From Prorocentrum cordatum (taxonomy: Eukaryota; Sar; Dinophyceae; Prorocentrales; Prorocentraceae), in contig CAUYUJ010020538.1 in assembly GCA_963575745.1 (NCBI GenBank), positions 122,001 through 186,000 of the forward strand: a stretch of 64,000 nucleotides of DNA. The letters run 5' to 3'. Both the position numbers and the translations under genes were made by a program. Under the pieces are notes generated by a model, which searched no databases, had not been told where the DNA came from, and worked only from the letters and a program-made list of their open reading frames with translations. This document shows positions 1 through 10,022 of this stretch, piece after piece. Positions within the stretch are counted from its first letter, which is position 1. The number at the start of each line of letters is the position of its first letter.

Positions 1-11
1 GGAAGACACGG

Positions 12-960
12 GTGGACATTGATGATATATATACGTGTTGTTGGGCACCCATGCGGGATCATTGTGAGGCATCCAGACCGAAGATCAGCAGTTTTGCCCT
101 CAACACCGACGCCCAGATCCTCGAGCCGAATCAGTTCACGAGTGGCATCGCTATCCTGGACATGTTCTTGGACGTTTGCGCGCACATCTACCACCACGAG
201 CAGCATTGCGAGCTGCCGAACTTCAGCTCCTACTTTTTAGCTACTATTGCATTTACAACGGCACCATCAACCTGACCGCCAGCCTCGCCATCAGCCCCGC
301 CTGCGATTTCGACGAAGTCGAGGAGACCCACGACCTCTGGAGGCTAGGGGTGCACGACGATGATGGCCCAAAAGAATCCGACCATATGGGACTCCCACTT
401 CGAGATCCCTTCGGTACGTCACCGACGACCCTCCGCCGTCGCCATGACTGGTCTCGCTTTGATATGACGAATCAGGGCCTCCAGCTGCAGCGACCAAGCT
501 CGCCGGGAACACGGTTCGTTTCGCCGCAGAGAGCGACGCTTACCCCGAGCCCGACGCCGTCGTCCACGAGCACGGCTTTCAGGACCAACAGGCCGACCAT
601 TAGGAGGCCAGCTCCGACGTGCACTACGACGGGGTCAACGCCAAGAGCGCCCAGGCCTACAACGCCATCTGCATTCCTAGTGTTCGCGAGCTAGATATCT
701 CAGGGGTCCAGGTCACCTTCTTGCTATCGGGGCCCATCCACGCAATGCAGGTTGATGGCGCAATACCAACTGCCCGACACTCCACGGGGGAAGCTGCGCG
801 CAAAGCGGAGAGGGCAATGAGCCGGATATTTTGATGGACCACATGTACAAGGTGCGTATCATTGGCTCTTCGGCCACGTCGACCTCGCTTATGCCGACGA
901 ACACATGTACGCCAGCGCCGACTGCGCGAGCACCGACCCCAACGACAACGGCACGAATGG
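12..960 (+). pseudogene. Unrecognised decayed coding region
   Basis: Protein-like sequence is visible here but it changes frame repeatedly. Bases 12-240 read well in one frame (including AILDMFLDVCAHIYHH), then the likely reading moves to a second frame near 230-440 (YYCIYNGTINLTASLAIS, then an acidic stretch DFDEVEETHDLW). It moves to a third frame at about 500-760 (AQAYNAICIPSVRELDISG), where a TAG lies at 601-603, and resumes at 840-950 (GAYHWLFGHVDLAYADEHMY). The amino-acid mix in these pieces is balanced, unlike the low-complexity shadows elsewhere in the window. I do not recognise the family. It may be a pseudogene, or exons of a host gene separated by short introns. The upstream part lies outside the window. 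Confidence 0.35.
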
Positions 961-1792
961 CACTCTCCCAACCTTCCCCTCCCTTCCTGCCCGCCTTTTC
1001 CCTCCTCGTCCTACTGATTCCTTCTCATGTGGGTCGGGAAAGGTTGGGCCAGAATTGGGGCCGGAGGTGGAGGAATGAGGAATGCGCGTGTCTCAGCATC
1101 GCCTTCACCGCACCCGTCTTTGCGCCCCGACGATGGGCGAAGCGTCTTCTTTCCCCCCGCGTCTTCTTCCCTCTAACTTCTACTCACGTGGCGTGCCCAG
1201 CAGTAGACCCGGGGAGGAGACACATGTTGGCTAGACGTGGTAGGATATGCCGCCTTGGAGTTCTAGGCAGGGTGGCTGGGCGTACCTTCTTCGAATGTTT
1301 TGCGATCTGTGTGGTTTGCTCGTTTTGTTCAACATGCTTTCCTCCGCTCCTCCCCCATCTCGCTGTAGGCAGTTTTTGGGCCTACCACGCGGGCGGGTTA
1401 CTGAAAAGAAGCAAAGACGGCGAGGTGCTTCTTTCGAATGGATCCCGATGAGTAGCCACTGTGCGGCGATGGGCGTCCCGGGTACCATACAGAGAGCGCC
1501 ACAGCATTTGCATCGCAATTTCACAACAGCGGCGACACGTGGAACGGACAGCTGACTCATTCCCACCCTTTCGCGCCCGCCGCCAGCTGCTGTCCTCCGC
1601 CGCCCCTGGATTCGGCATATCGTCGCTCTTCTTCCTCGACAATCCCGCCTCGCCCACCCGCGGATATCGTCACCCGGCATCCTCTTATTCCGCAAGAGCG
1701 CCGCAGAAGGCGGCTCCACGGAACCTTGAGGGGTATCCGATCCTCCGCGCCCCAGGCAATAGAGGGCTGGTGCTTAGCCCGTACGTGAGCAA
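961..1792. other. Intergenic, no gene seen
   Basis: Mixed-composition DNA with pyrimidine-rich stretches. Reading frames exist on both strands but none shows motifs or a balanced composition that I would defend. Confidence 0.5.
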
Positions 1793-2022
1793 GTTATATA
1801 TATATATATATAAATAAGAATAATAATAACCATAACAATAATAATAACAATAACAATATCACTAATAATAATAATAAATAATAATCATAATAATAACAAT
1901 AATAATATTAGTAATCATAAGAATAACAATAATAGTAATATTAATGATAATACTAATAATACTGATAATGATAATAATAACAATAATGATAATGATAATA
2001 ATAATAATAATAGTAAACAGGA
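1793..2022. repeat. AT-rich TAA/TAC trinucleotide microsatellite
   Basis: A short TA dinucleotide run passes into an imperfect AAT/TAA array interrupted by AAC and GAT units. It is the most AT-rich stretch in the window, set in GC-rich surroundings. Confidence 0.9.
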
Positions 2023-2670
2023 GAACGGGATGGTGGATGTTAGGGGGGAACTGCCAAACCTCAGGGCACCTATTGGGTCCGGGCCGCGCACGGCCGCCAG
2101 GGGCCGTCCCGCCGCACCCTGCACGCCGCCCGTGGCACGGGTGACCAATGGGGGGGGGGAAAGGGGAGGGGGGGAGGCCCAGGGCGAGGCCACACGAGCA
2201 CGAGCTGCCGCTGATGCAGCCGAAGCTCCTTCAGAGAACCACCCTGTTTGGGGGGCATCCCTACGGGGGCGTCGACTGGGTTGGCGACCCTTTCCCTCCC
2301 CTCGCCCGCCCTCCTCCGTCGTGCCACCTGCTCCCCTTGGTTCCTCCTCCGTTCTGTCGTCCTTCTCCTCGTCCTTTCTCTCCTGCCCTCCTGTTGCTCC
2401 CCCTCGTGTCGCCCCTCCGTCGGTCTCCATCTCCTCTAGGGGCAGCCCCCCTCTTGGTTGGTGGGCCACGTTTGCAACGCCGGCTCAGCCCTCTGGGGTT
2501 GAGCTGGGCGTGGCGGCGTCGGTACGAGTACGACACAATTTCCATCAGCATTCAGTATCTAGGAGGAGGAGGAGGAATATCAGCAGCAGTTGCAGCAGCA
2601 GGCGGAGACAGACGGGGGGGCCGGAGTGTCAGCTCCTCGTTTGTCATCTGCCCTCTCTCTCTCCCCCCCC
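2023..2670. other. Intergenic, GC- and pyrimidine-rich
   Basis: Polyguanine runs near 2150 and CT-rich sequence at 2290-2400 and 2650-2670 lead up to the insertion point of LINE copy 1. No gene is supported. Confidence 0.5.
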
Positions 2671-2682
2671 TCCTTGTGCTCC
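2671..2682. repeat. Target-site duplication, left side of LINE copy 1
   Basis: TCCTTGTGCTCC occurs here and again at 7895-7906, immediately bracketing the element. Two identical 12-mers placed exactly at the inferred 5' end and just after a short-repeat 3' tail fit target-primed reverse transcription. Confidence 0.7.
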
Positions 2683-2683
2683 A

Positions 2684-2702
2684 GCTGCCATCTGGGCCTG
2701 AG
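2684..2702 (+). other. Possible decayed spliced-leader relic at the element 5' end
   Basis: Right after the duplicated target the sequence reads TGCCATCTGGGCCTGAG at 2686-2702. It matches the last 17 bases of the dinoflagellate spliced leader (AGCCATTTTGGCTCAAG) at 11 of 17 positions, most differences being transitions. Alone this is weak; its position at the element boundary, as in copy 2, is what makes it notable. Confidence 0.3.
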
Positions 2703-2731
2703 ATATCGTCAGGGCAGCCCAGACCGCCACC

Positions 2732-2779
2732 ATGCTGTTCCCCGGACCGAGCAGACAGAAGGGGCGGCGGCCCGCATGA
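2732..2779 (+). CDS. Short upstream ORF in a strong start context
   Basis: The first ATG of the element sits in a GCCACC context at 2732 and opens a 15-codon frame ending in TGA at 2777-2779. That stop overlaps the next ATG (2776) as ATGA, and this second ATG is in frame with the endonuclease. The arrangement could allow termination-reinitiation, or the leader ORF may once have been the N-terminus before an indel. Function is inferred from layout only. Confidence 0.3.
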   Translation: MLFPGPSRQKGRRPA

Positions 2780-4140
2780 TGGCGGCACTCGCAGCTTCTC
2801 TCGCTGTGCTCCTCTTCAACCCACTCTCGGCAAAGCCCGACAGGCTCGCGGAAATATACGAGGAGGCCAACAATTTTGACATCATCGTGCTAGTGGGGAC
2901 ATCACGCAGACGACGCGACCCAGTCATCACGCAGCACCGCTGCGACAACACACGCTACTACGACGCGGGCTGGCAACCAGGAGAACTGACCAACCGCAGC
3001 ACGGGCATCATCATCGCGCTGCAGGGACGACTGCGAGGGGCTAAGGTGATCGGCATCCAGGAACCGCCGCCCGAGTTCAGCGGAAGAGGCCTCGCGATCA
3101 CCCTGCAGCATCACGACCAGACGCTGCTGATCATAGAATACTACAGTCCGCCGCAACCCAACAAGGGCAACACGACCAGAAAAGAGTACTACGCTACGAC
3201 GAGCAGATTGTTCAATTGGATAGAAGAGACCAGCAAACGGAAGCATATACACACGATACTCATTGTGGCGGGCGACCTCAACGACGGCATCGGCATCACA
3301 CAGAAAGGAGGACGACCAGATACACCAGCACTCGGAGAAGGCAGATCGCCCGAACGACTACCAGGCGGCGCTGGGCAGAAGGTTCGCATCTACGCCGACC
3401 GCTACGACCTCAGCGTGGTGAACACGTTCGGGCAATGGCGTCCCACATATTTCGGAGAGAAGAACGCGAGCTGCATCGACTACATCATGATACCGAGGAG
3501 CATGACCGAGATACTGATATCTCAAGGACCCTTGCTCAGGATGGGAACACGTTTGCAACACATACGCTGCCGATCTAGACGAGACCACGTTCCAGTGCAG
3601 GTGACTTTTCGGCTTCCTTTACGACAACAAGTACGGCAGCGACCTCAGCTACCGAGATGGGACAAGGACAGCCTCGCACTCGCAGTACGACACGGACTGC
3701 ACAGAGGAGAATACATCAAGAAGGTAGAGCAGCGGATAGAGGACTACGACCCAGCAGGAAAGGGAGCCGATCAGCTTTTCACGGACATCAACACCATCCT
3801 CGTAGAGACAGCCCAGCAGTACTACAGCCAGGCGCCGAAGCCGACCGACGACTACGAGAGGCTCCACAACGAGCGCATGCAGCTACTAAGACAACGCAGA
3901 GCAGCCCGTTCAGTACTTCACGAATTACACGCCGCTCATCATGAGGCTAACCGCGTGCCAGCGCCCGAATCGTCGACTCCCCCGTTTTGCGCGGACGTGC
4001 TCGAATCCAGGGGCCCTCCAGGGGCGGTCGCCAACCCACCCAGGACCCAGGAAGAGACAGAGCTGGACGGCAACCCATACGCCACAGATGAACAACCGAT
4101 CACGGAGACCGAGCAGCGCATGCGCGAGATAGAGAAAAAA
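2776..4140 (+). CDS. LINE copy 1, endonuclease (EEP) region
   Basis: This is the N-terminal part of the retrotransposon polyprotein, an endonuclease/exonuclease/phosphatase-fold nuclease that would nick target DNA. ATG 2776 is chosen because it is the first in-frame ATG inside the element; a TTG further upstream lies outside it. Visible motifs, in order, are an early asparagine block (LLFNPLSAKPDRLAEI), DIIVLVGTSRR, IEYYSPPQ, VAGDLND (the GD-N motif), SCIDYIMIP (catalytic Asp) and RRDHVPVQ (the final Asp-His). The position that normally carries the metal-binding Glu (QE-T) reads V-G-T, so a key residue appears replaced. After the nuclease comes a charged linker. The frame is lost near the A-run at 4135-4140, where the protein continues in the next frame. 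Confidence 0.8.
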
Positions 4141-5400
4141 GCTGCAGGACATCACGAAGACATGCCAACGACAACGACGACACGCACAGCAACTACGCAC
4201 AGAGCAACGAGTCGATGAACTGTACGAGGCGTGTGAGGAAAGGGACCTGGCAAGAGTTGGAAGACTATCACGATTGACCGCGGGAGGAAGATACGGACCA
4301 CGCAAGAGGGACTTCTGGACGGCTACGACGGCGAACCCAACGAAGCAGGAATGGCTCGATTTTTGGCAACTGCCAGGTGGCTCAGGCGGCATGGAAGGCA
4401 CCGAGCAGGACACGCAGCACCTGGGGGCCATCCCGCACAACGCCGAGGAGAAGGACTACGACGAGGATGACTTGGAGGAAAAGATAGAGGAAGACTACAA
4501 CGAGATTGCCAAAAGCCTCAAACGAGCACGCCTACGACGAGCAGCACCACCAACGGCGGCACCAGCGGAGATATGGCGACTACTACTATGCCCACCGAAG
4601 GCGGAACACCAACCACGCCAACGACGCGGCCTCGGACATCAAGAGGGAGATGGAGAACCCGAACAGTTTCAAGCATTATTGAAGGCGGCCTTGGCTGCGA
4701 TACGCATCAGCAACGCGGCACCAGTTCGATGGCATCAAAACACGGCGACGGCGGTTAAGAAGAACACGAAGAAAGGACCAGCATGCAAGCGAATCTACCA
4801 CATCATGGACCCCATCGGCAAGGCATACTACGCTGCGGGACTCAGGAGGCATCGGCAACAAACCCACACGGACCTGGACTACGGGTTCATCAGGGGACGA
4901 CGACGAGAAGGAGCCATCCTCACCATGTCAGTCACCGAGTACAGGGCTCGCAACGCAGGCTACAATTACGCGTCCACCGTGCAGGACATGTCCAACGCGT
5001 TCGCCAGCTGCAAGTGGCTTACCATGGACGCGGCCAACAGCAACATCACGCCGCAGGACCTCTGGGACCTCGGAGAACACAACGATACCGCAGGGCGACG
5101 TTCAACATCGATTGCAGAGACGACACGCAGGGAATATGCATCAAGCCCCATTGCGGCGGCCTCATCGGCGACCCCTACATGGTGCGCAACTTCGTACCCA
5201 GCTTCGCCCCTTGCATCCAGAGGTGGACCAAGGACTGCAACGACGAGATAGAGTACGACGGGTTACTGTATGGAAGAAGCGAACTGTTCCAACATCCAGC
5301 ATGCGTGGGACTGACGAAGTACGCGGACGACATACGCAAGATCATCTTGAACGGGAAACAGGCCAATCCCAACTGCTCGCCGACCAGGCTCACAAGATAG
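4136..5400 (+). CDS. LINE copy 1, reverse transcriptase core (frame-shifted)
   Basis: Reverse transcriptase palm and fingers. From 4136 the good reading is in frame 2, with KKLQDITKTCQRQRR leading to the RT N-terminal blocks. It then shows PVRWHQNTATAV, HIMDPIGKAYY, DYGFIRGRRREGAIL and motif A (VQDMSNAFAS). Between about 5083 and 5100 the reading moves to frame 1, which carries GGLIGDPYMVRNF (motif B-like) and KYADDI (motif C, with the catalytic Asp pair). Frame 1 then stops at 5398-5400, and the continuation (ADQAHKIDDTLNRRL) is in frame 3 from about 5380. All the catalytic aspartates are present, but not in one frame. The enzyme would copy element RNA at nicked target DNA. Confidence 0.8.
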
Positions 5401-6665
5401 ACGACACGCTGAACAGACGCCTGAGCGAGATCGGCCTGAAGGAAAACCAAGATAAGCAGGATGCGATAGTACACTTTCAGGGAGAAGGCGCCAGCCAGGC
5501 GCATCAACGAATCAAGAAGGACCCGCAATTCAAACTTCTAGGCAAAGTGGTGGCGGTGGCTCGGCACCCGGGCCCTCAAGTAACATCGACGCAGAGCTAC
5601 TACCCAGAGCTGCAGAAGCGTATCCAGGCCATGAAGAAGAGCTACTACGAGTGCGGCAGGTTCTGGACCAAGCGAGAGATACCCTACAAGTGGAAGCGCG
5701 CGGTCCTCATATGCAGGGTCATCAACGCGGGGCGTTCGTGCGTCGGGTGCTACTTGCCCACGCCCAACGAGTACCAGATACTCCAGAGCGCGACGGGCGC
5801 CCTCCTGAGACGGGGGATGGCAGGCCGAGCCAGCACGCGCAGCGAGGACGGCTCGGTACGTAGTTTGTCAACGCTGGAGGTCTTCCGCTACTGGCAGATC
5901 CTTCCAGCGGAGGAGGCGCTGGCCCGCAGACTTGGCTGGGCAAAAAATGCATTGAGATTCCCGAACAATCACCGCCAACTCATCGTCGCCTTGTTCGGGC
6001 GCCTCGAATTCGAGACCAACGATGACGGCGCGACAGACGAGCCGACGACGCACGCGAACCCCTGGGCCCGACGAATCGAGGAGGATGTCACGAAGGCCTG
6101 CCAAGTCTCGGAGAGCTTCAGAAACATCTTCGGGGAAGAGCAGGTCAAGATAGGTAAGGTGTTCACGCTAGTGATTAGAGAGCAACTGCACCTACTTGAC
6201 GTACGCGAGGTCAGAGCAGCTAAATTGACGGTGGCAGTTCCTCCTCCAGGCTATACTCCCAACGACGACCTCCGAGAAGACTTAGACCTTCAGGACCTCC
6301 AGCTTTGGAAGTGCTCGCTCGGGGACGACTCTGGGGAATGCGGACTACTGTTCGTGAGCAAAAAAGCGCTACACAGTCATGTCATTCGGAATCATAACGT
6401 TCACGATTTAGCCGCTCCATTAACTACGAACAACGAGTGCATCAATTGCTACCAGTGCTTCACGAGCCGTGGAACAGCCTGGAAACACCTGGCCAAGAGT
6501 TTGATCACGGGCAGCTGTAACCCAGATAGGACACGAAACCAGGGCCAGCCGACTAAACCGAGCACGAAATGTCCTCTCTGCAGCCATCTCTTCTTAGACA
6601 AGGGCGCCTTCTTCACACACCTGTGCACGCATCTGCCCAGACCATTACTGCGACCTCAGGCGCAG
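5375..6665 (+). CDS. LINE copy 1, RT connection and zinc-finger region
   Basis: Frame 3 stays open through the post-RT region. FKLLGKVVAVARHPG corresponds to the usual YLG block after motif C, followed by a long helical connection (KKSYYECGRFWTKREIPYKW). Three zinc-binding clusters follow. The first ends in CGLLFVSKKALHSHVIRNH; the second is ECINCYQCFTSRGTAWKHL with a later Cys; the third is CPLCSHLFLDKGAFFTHLCTH, a clean C2H2 finger. These probably bind nucleic acid. After about 6665 the frame becomes low-complexity and the likely continuation is in another frame. Confidence 0.75.
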
Positions 6666-6666
6666 G

Positions 6667-7362
6667 ATGGCGCTCTTCGACCAGCGCCCAGCCTGGGCGC
6701 CAGCGGCGGCGGCGGGAGGACCTCAGCGACCAGACCGCAGTCGACAACCACGACGAGCTGCCGCAGGAGGAGCACCAGCGGGAGGAGGAACAGCGGTGGC
6801 CAACCCGCACATAGTGGACCTCACGGCGCGCCTCACCCTCACGCTGGCGCGCGAGCAGGCCGAGCTGGCGTCGGCCATCATCCAGACGTGGGAGATCAGC
6901 GCGCAGAGCGGCATCGCGCAGGCGGGCTTACAGGCGGGCCGGACGTGCAACGACGACGCGCAGGACTTACGACGCAGAGCAGCAGATGGAGAACAAGTGG
7001 ACACGGCCTCGCTCGGCAGCCCCCACATCCGCGCGTGGACCGAAGTGGTGAACTACATGGGGCGCACGTACGACGCAGGAGCGGAGAGAGACTACCTCGA
7101 GAAGTACTACAAGGACGTCATCTTGAGTGGCAGCGCGGAGAAGGTAGCAGGCGGCATCCCGATCTTCCGCGTTCGCAGGAACAAGGGCAAGGAGGGGGGC
7201 GCCACGGAGAAGTGCAGGTTCCAGTTCCAGGTGAAGGCGACGGACACGCAGCTGGAGACGATCCTCACGCGCGCCCTCCGCAAGGAGGGAGCGAACCGCA
7301 AGATCGGGGCGACGCCACGTGGGGCACTGGAGCGAGAACTGGGACGTCTCGTCAACAACTGA
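6667..7362 (+). CDS. LINE copy 1, C-terminal domain of unknown role
   Basis: Frame 1 is open to a TGA at 7360-7362. From about 6800 the sequence is well structured: NPHIVDLTARLTLTLAREQ, SAIIQTWEISAQ, GSPHIRAWTEVVNYMG, DYLEKYYKDVIL, then a basic segment and RALRKEGANRKIGATPRG. I believe this helical region, with an S-P-H-I motif, is a conserved C-terminal part of dinoflagellate LINE polyproteins, but I cannot name the domain. The link to the zinc-finger part needs a frame change between 6665 and 6800, where an acidic stretch (DNHDELPQEEHQREEEQ) appears in a third frame. It could instead be a separate downstream ORF. Confidence 0.6.
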   Translation: MALFDQRPAWAPAAAAGGPQRPDRSRQPRRAAAGGAPAGGGTAVANPHIVDLTARLTLTLAREQAELASAIIQTWEISAQSGIAQAGLQAGRTCNDDAQDLRRRAADGEQVDTASLGSPHIRAWTEVVNYMGRTYDAGAERDYLEKYYKDVILSGSAEKVAGGIPIFRVRRNKGKEGGATEKCRFQFQVKATDTQLETILTRALRKEGANRKIGATPRGALERELGRLVNN

Positions 7363-7880
7363 GCCAGAACGACACGGAGAGAGGAGCGGCGCATAGCGAT
7401 GTGACTGAGCGGACGGTGCGGCTCTGTTCTGTCCCAGCGAGCGCGGCCCCTCAGGCCATCCCGCGAACTTTTCTCACCAGCGCTCGATTCCACGAGCTGG
7501 TCAGGGAAGGCCGCCTCCCCCCTCCTCCGCCTCCGACTGGGGCCCCCGACCTTCTCCAACTCCGAGGCCCGAGTTTTCCCAACTATTTTGTCGTGCACCG
7601 ACCTCCCCCGCCCCCACCCGAACCGAAGCGAAAGGGTAGGGGAAAAGGGACGGGGCAGACGAGGCAGGGGAGTAAAGGAGACAGCGAGAGGGCTCTCGTA
7701 AAAGCGGGTGCTACCCTGCCCGCAGACCCTTGCGCGGGGAAGGTCGGTGCAGGTAGGGCCCGAGCGTCTAAGTGGCGCCCGCGACCCCCTTTCAGCAAAG
7801 TGACCTCAGCTAGGCCACACAACTTTAGTAAGCAGCACAGCACGTAGCGAGAGTGCAGCACCGAACCGGCCCGAGAGCTC
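7363..7880 (+). other. 3' untranslated region of LINE copy 1
   Basis: Non-coding sequence between the last stop codon and the tetranucleotide tail. The frame-3 reading stays open through it, but its composition is Pro/Arg/Gly-rich and not convincing as protein. Confidence 0.55.
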
Positions 7881-7896
7881 GATCGATCGATCGATC
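7881..7896 (+). repeat. GATC tetranucleotide tail of LINE copy 1
   Basis: Four GATC units directly precede, and overlap by two bases, the right-hand target duplication. A short tandem-repeat 3' end is typical of several non-LTR element clades. Confidence 0.65.
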
Positions 7897-7906
7897 CTTG
7901 TGCTCC
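7895..7906. repeat. Target-site duplication, right side of LINE copy 1
   Basis: Identical to 2671-2682. Confidence 0.7.
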
Positions 7907-8840
7907 TACGGTGCCCCTCTCCCTGCCTTTCGTCCCCTTCTCCCTTGCCCCAGATTTCTCACCAGATCCCCCTCCCGCGGGTTCTCTCGTAACGCAGTGC
8001 TCGCGTCTATCCAGCGCCCCCGCCAGAGGCCCACTTTCAACTCTTGCGTAGTCACGGGGAGCTGCAAGCAGGCCACACTAGCCACAAATAGGGCACACAT
8101 GAGGCGCAGATGCTACAAGCAGGGCGCAGATCCCAGAGGTGGCCATGAGCTTGGCCCGCCCGTGGAACGGGCCTCCAACATCGTCACGGCGGGCCCCCCC
8201 CCCCAGGGCCGATGCAGCGGTGAGGTTTTGGGCCGACCCAGTTCCAGGGCCACCGTTGCAGACAGTGCCACAGCAGGTGCCAAGGGTCGTTCGTTGCCTG
8301 GAGGCGGGGTTGCGACGGCGGCCCGCAATGGGCCTGTGGCGGGGGTGGGCCCTCTGCGGGGGCGGAGGGGGGAGGCTGCCCAGAGCCCCAGCTCTACCCC
8401 CTCAGAGGCTTTCGATTCTAAGAGGTTCTCCACCACTTCAGGCAAGCCTCAGCGCCGTCGAATGGCGTGCCGCCAGGGAGGTGGAGGAGGAGGTGAAGGA
8501 GGGTGGATGGCCACGTCAGGATGACCTCATGGCCAAGAGAGAGAGAGAGAGGGAAAGGTGCAGGGTGGAGGGTGGAATGCGGGAGGCTGCCCTGGTCAGA
8601 AGGGCCCCCGCCCGCCCGCGCCGCCCGCCTCTGCTCGGACGCCCCGGAGCCTCGGAGGGCACCGCGAGGAGATCCCGAGGAGGGTGGCGCGGAACTCGAC
8701 GCCCTGGCGACTCGAAGGCATCGCGCCGGAGGTCTTTCACCATCCGTTTCGGCGCCCAGCTGCCGTGTCGCAGCGCGTGGCCCATCAGTAAACGGCTGGG
8801 GCGACACGCGGGCCCCAGGAAAGGGGTCGAGAATCCAGGC
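7907..8840. other. Intergenic, GC-rich
   Basis: Contains a C-run at 8196 and a short GA run at 8536-8550. Long frames cross it on both strands but their product is Arg/Pro/Gly-rich with no motif. No gene called. Confidence 0.45.
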
Positions 8841-8996
8841 CTCCCAGATGGGGTTGGAGCAGACGGGGTCGGAGGCTCGCAGCGCATCGCCGATGCATCG
8901 GCGACGCTGCTCGATGCGGACCCCGGGTTTCACCACGCCGACGGCCCCGGTGCGGCGCGATCCGCTGCCCCCATCCGCCCTGGTCCCACTCGGAAG
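8841..8996. mobile_element. Decayed copy of a foldback element (GATGCATCG core)
   Basis: The left end (CTCCCAGATGGGGTTGGAG and on through GACGGGGTCGGAGG) matches the left end of the element at 10312-10481. The core repeats CGATGCATCGGCGA. The right end is only loosely complementary to the left, so this copy is older or rearranged. Confidence 0.5.
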
Positions 8997-9183
8997 GCTT
9001 TTTGGGGGAGGGGGGCCGAGGAGTCCGGAGGCCACCTGGGCCCCATCTGGAAGCCTTCCTGCGGGAGGGGGGGCCGAGGAATTCTGGAGGCCCGCTGCTC
9101 GAAGTTTCCACGGCCGACGAGGGGCCCAGCACTGCGCGGCTGCAGGTGGCGCAGGGCGTGGCCCTCCTTCCTCAGTGCAGTTC

Positions 9184-9232
9184 GGTATCGTTTAACCAAT
9201 CCCCATCCCCATCCCCATCCCCATCCGAGACT
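9184..9232. repeat. CCATCC hexanucleotide run
   Basis: About four CCATCC units sit in a C-rich stretch. Confidence 0.7.
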
Positions 9233-9342
9233 CCCACCAAATTACCACCCCAGTTGGGGATACACCCCTCGAAACCCGAAGGGAACGACCTATACCCCCA
9301 TCTACGGGGGTAAATCGGCCAGTGGGGCCCAGGCCACGCCGA

Positions 9343-9512
9343 GCCCATGCCAAGAAACACCCCGCTTGCCTCCAGGGTCCCCTGTGTTTATTGGGTTTCG
9401 ATGGATTGCGATGGAAATCGTGACGTTCTCACACCGAAAATCAGTGGACGTCCTGGGATCTCAGGGTTGGGTTTCCTGTGGTTTCCTGTGGTCGAGATCC
9501 TGCTGTATGCTG
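9343..9512 (+). repeat. Dispersed repeat, copy 1 (pair with 36343-36526)
   Basis: The two copies share long matching tracts such as CCCATGCCAAG, GCTTGCCTCCAGGGT, GGGTTTCGATGG, CGACGTCCTGGG, AGGGTTGGGTTTC and TTTCNTGTGGTCG in the same order. No open frame is shared. It is probably a decayed non-autonomous transposon or part of a larger element. Confidence 0.7.
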
Positions 9513-9847
9513 CGCGCCGCGGGAGGCATGAGATCGGAGCAGTGCAGAGACGATAGGCTCGCGCCGTGTCTACCAGCGGCGACCCGCCGCTGGCGTTCGA
9601 TGTTGACCGCCGCCGTCGACCCGGACTCGGTCCATGCGGAACGAGCTGACGTGTCAGAAACGGCCGATACGCGCAGAAGGGGGATGTGGGGGGAGAAGAA
9701 GGCTTCTCAGAAACACCCCTGCTTTTTTGGAAGGTGCAGGCCTTGTCTGTAGATGTCGGGCCGGCTCCTGCGCCCTCAACGAAGCAGCCCCCTTATCAGA
9801 AACCTTCACCCGTCCCCCTACCCCCAGGTTCGAATAATAAAGAAGGA

Positions 9848-10022
9848 CGTAAGCAACAACTTTCGGAGGTCCGCGCGGATTTCTTGGATCTGCGCTGGGA
9901 CCCCCTGGCGGCGCCGGAGGCGCCACCCCTGGCGCGCTCCGCGCGCCAGGGAGGGGGGTCCAGCCCAGATCCAAGAAACCCGTGCGGAGCGCCGAAAATA
10001 AGTTTATGCAGTTATTCTCCCC
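9848..10022. mobile_element. Foldback element, family F, copy 1
   Basis: Long imperfect inverted ends. The left arm TCCGCGCGGATTTCTTGGAT then CTGCGCTGGGACCCCC pairs with right-arm ATCCAAGAAACCCGTGCGGA and its inward extension. The outer ends (AAGCAACAACTTTCGG against CGAAAATAAGTTTATGC) are also complementary with mismatches. The loop is rich in GGCGCC. Related copies are at 37325-37510 and 50284-50474. Confidence 0.75.

Larger units (their letters stand above)
2683..7894 (+). mobile_element. Non-LTR (LINE-type) retrotransposon, copy 1
   Basis: This 5.2-kb element runs left to right. It has a 90-base leader, an EEP endonuclease region, reverse transcriptase, a zinc-finger region, a distinct C-terminal domain, about 0.5 kb of 3' untranslated sequence, and a GATC tetranucleotide tail. 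A 12-bp direct repeat flanks it. The layout and motif spelling fit dinoflagellate LINEs. No RNase H domain was found in this copy, unlike copy 2. The polyprotein is spread over all three forward frames, so this copy is probably dead, unless the changes are sequencing indels or recoding sites. Confidence 0.85.

Noticed and set aside
8139-9752. Plus-strand frame of more than 500 codons
   Set aside because: Crosses a foldback element and microsatellites; composition is Arg/Pro/Gly-rich with no domain, as expected in GC-rich DNA.
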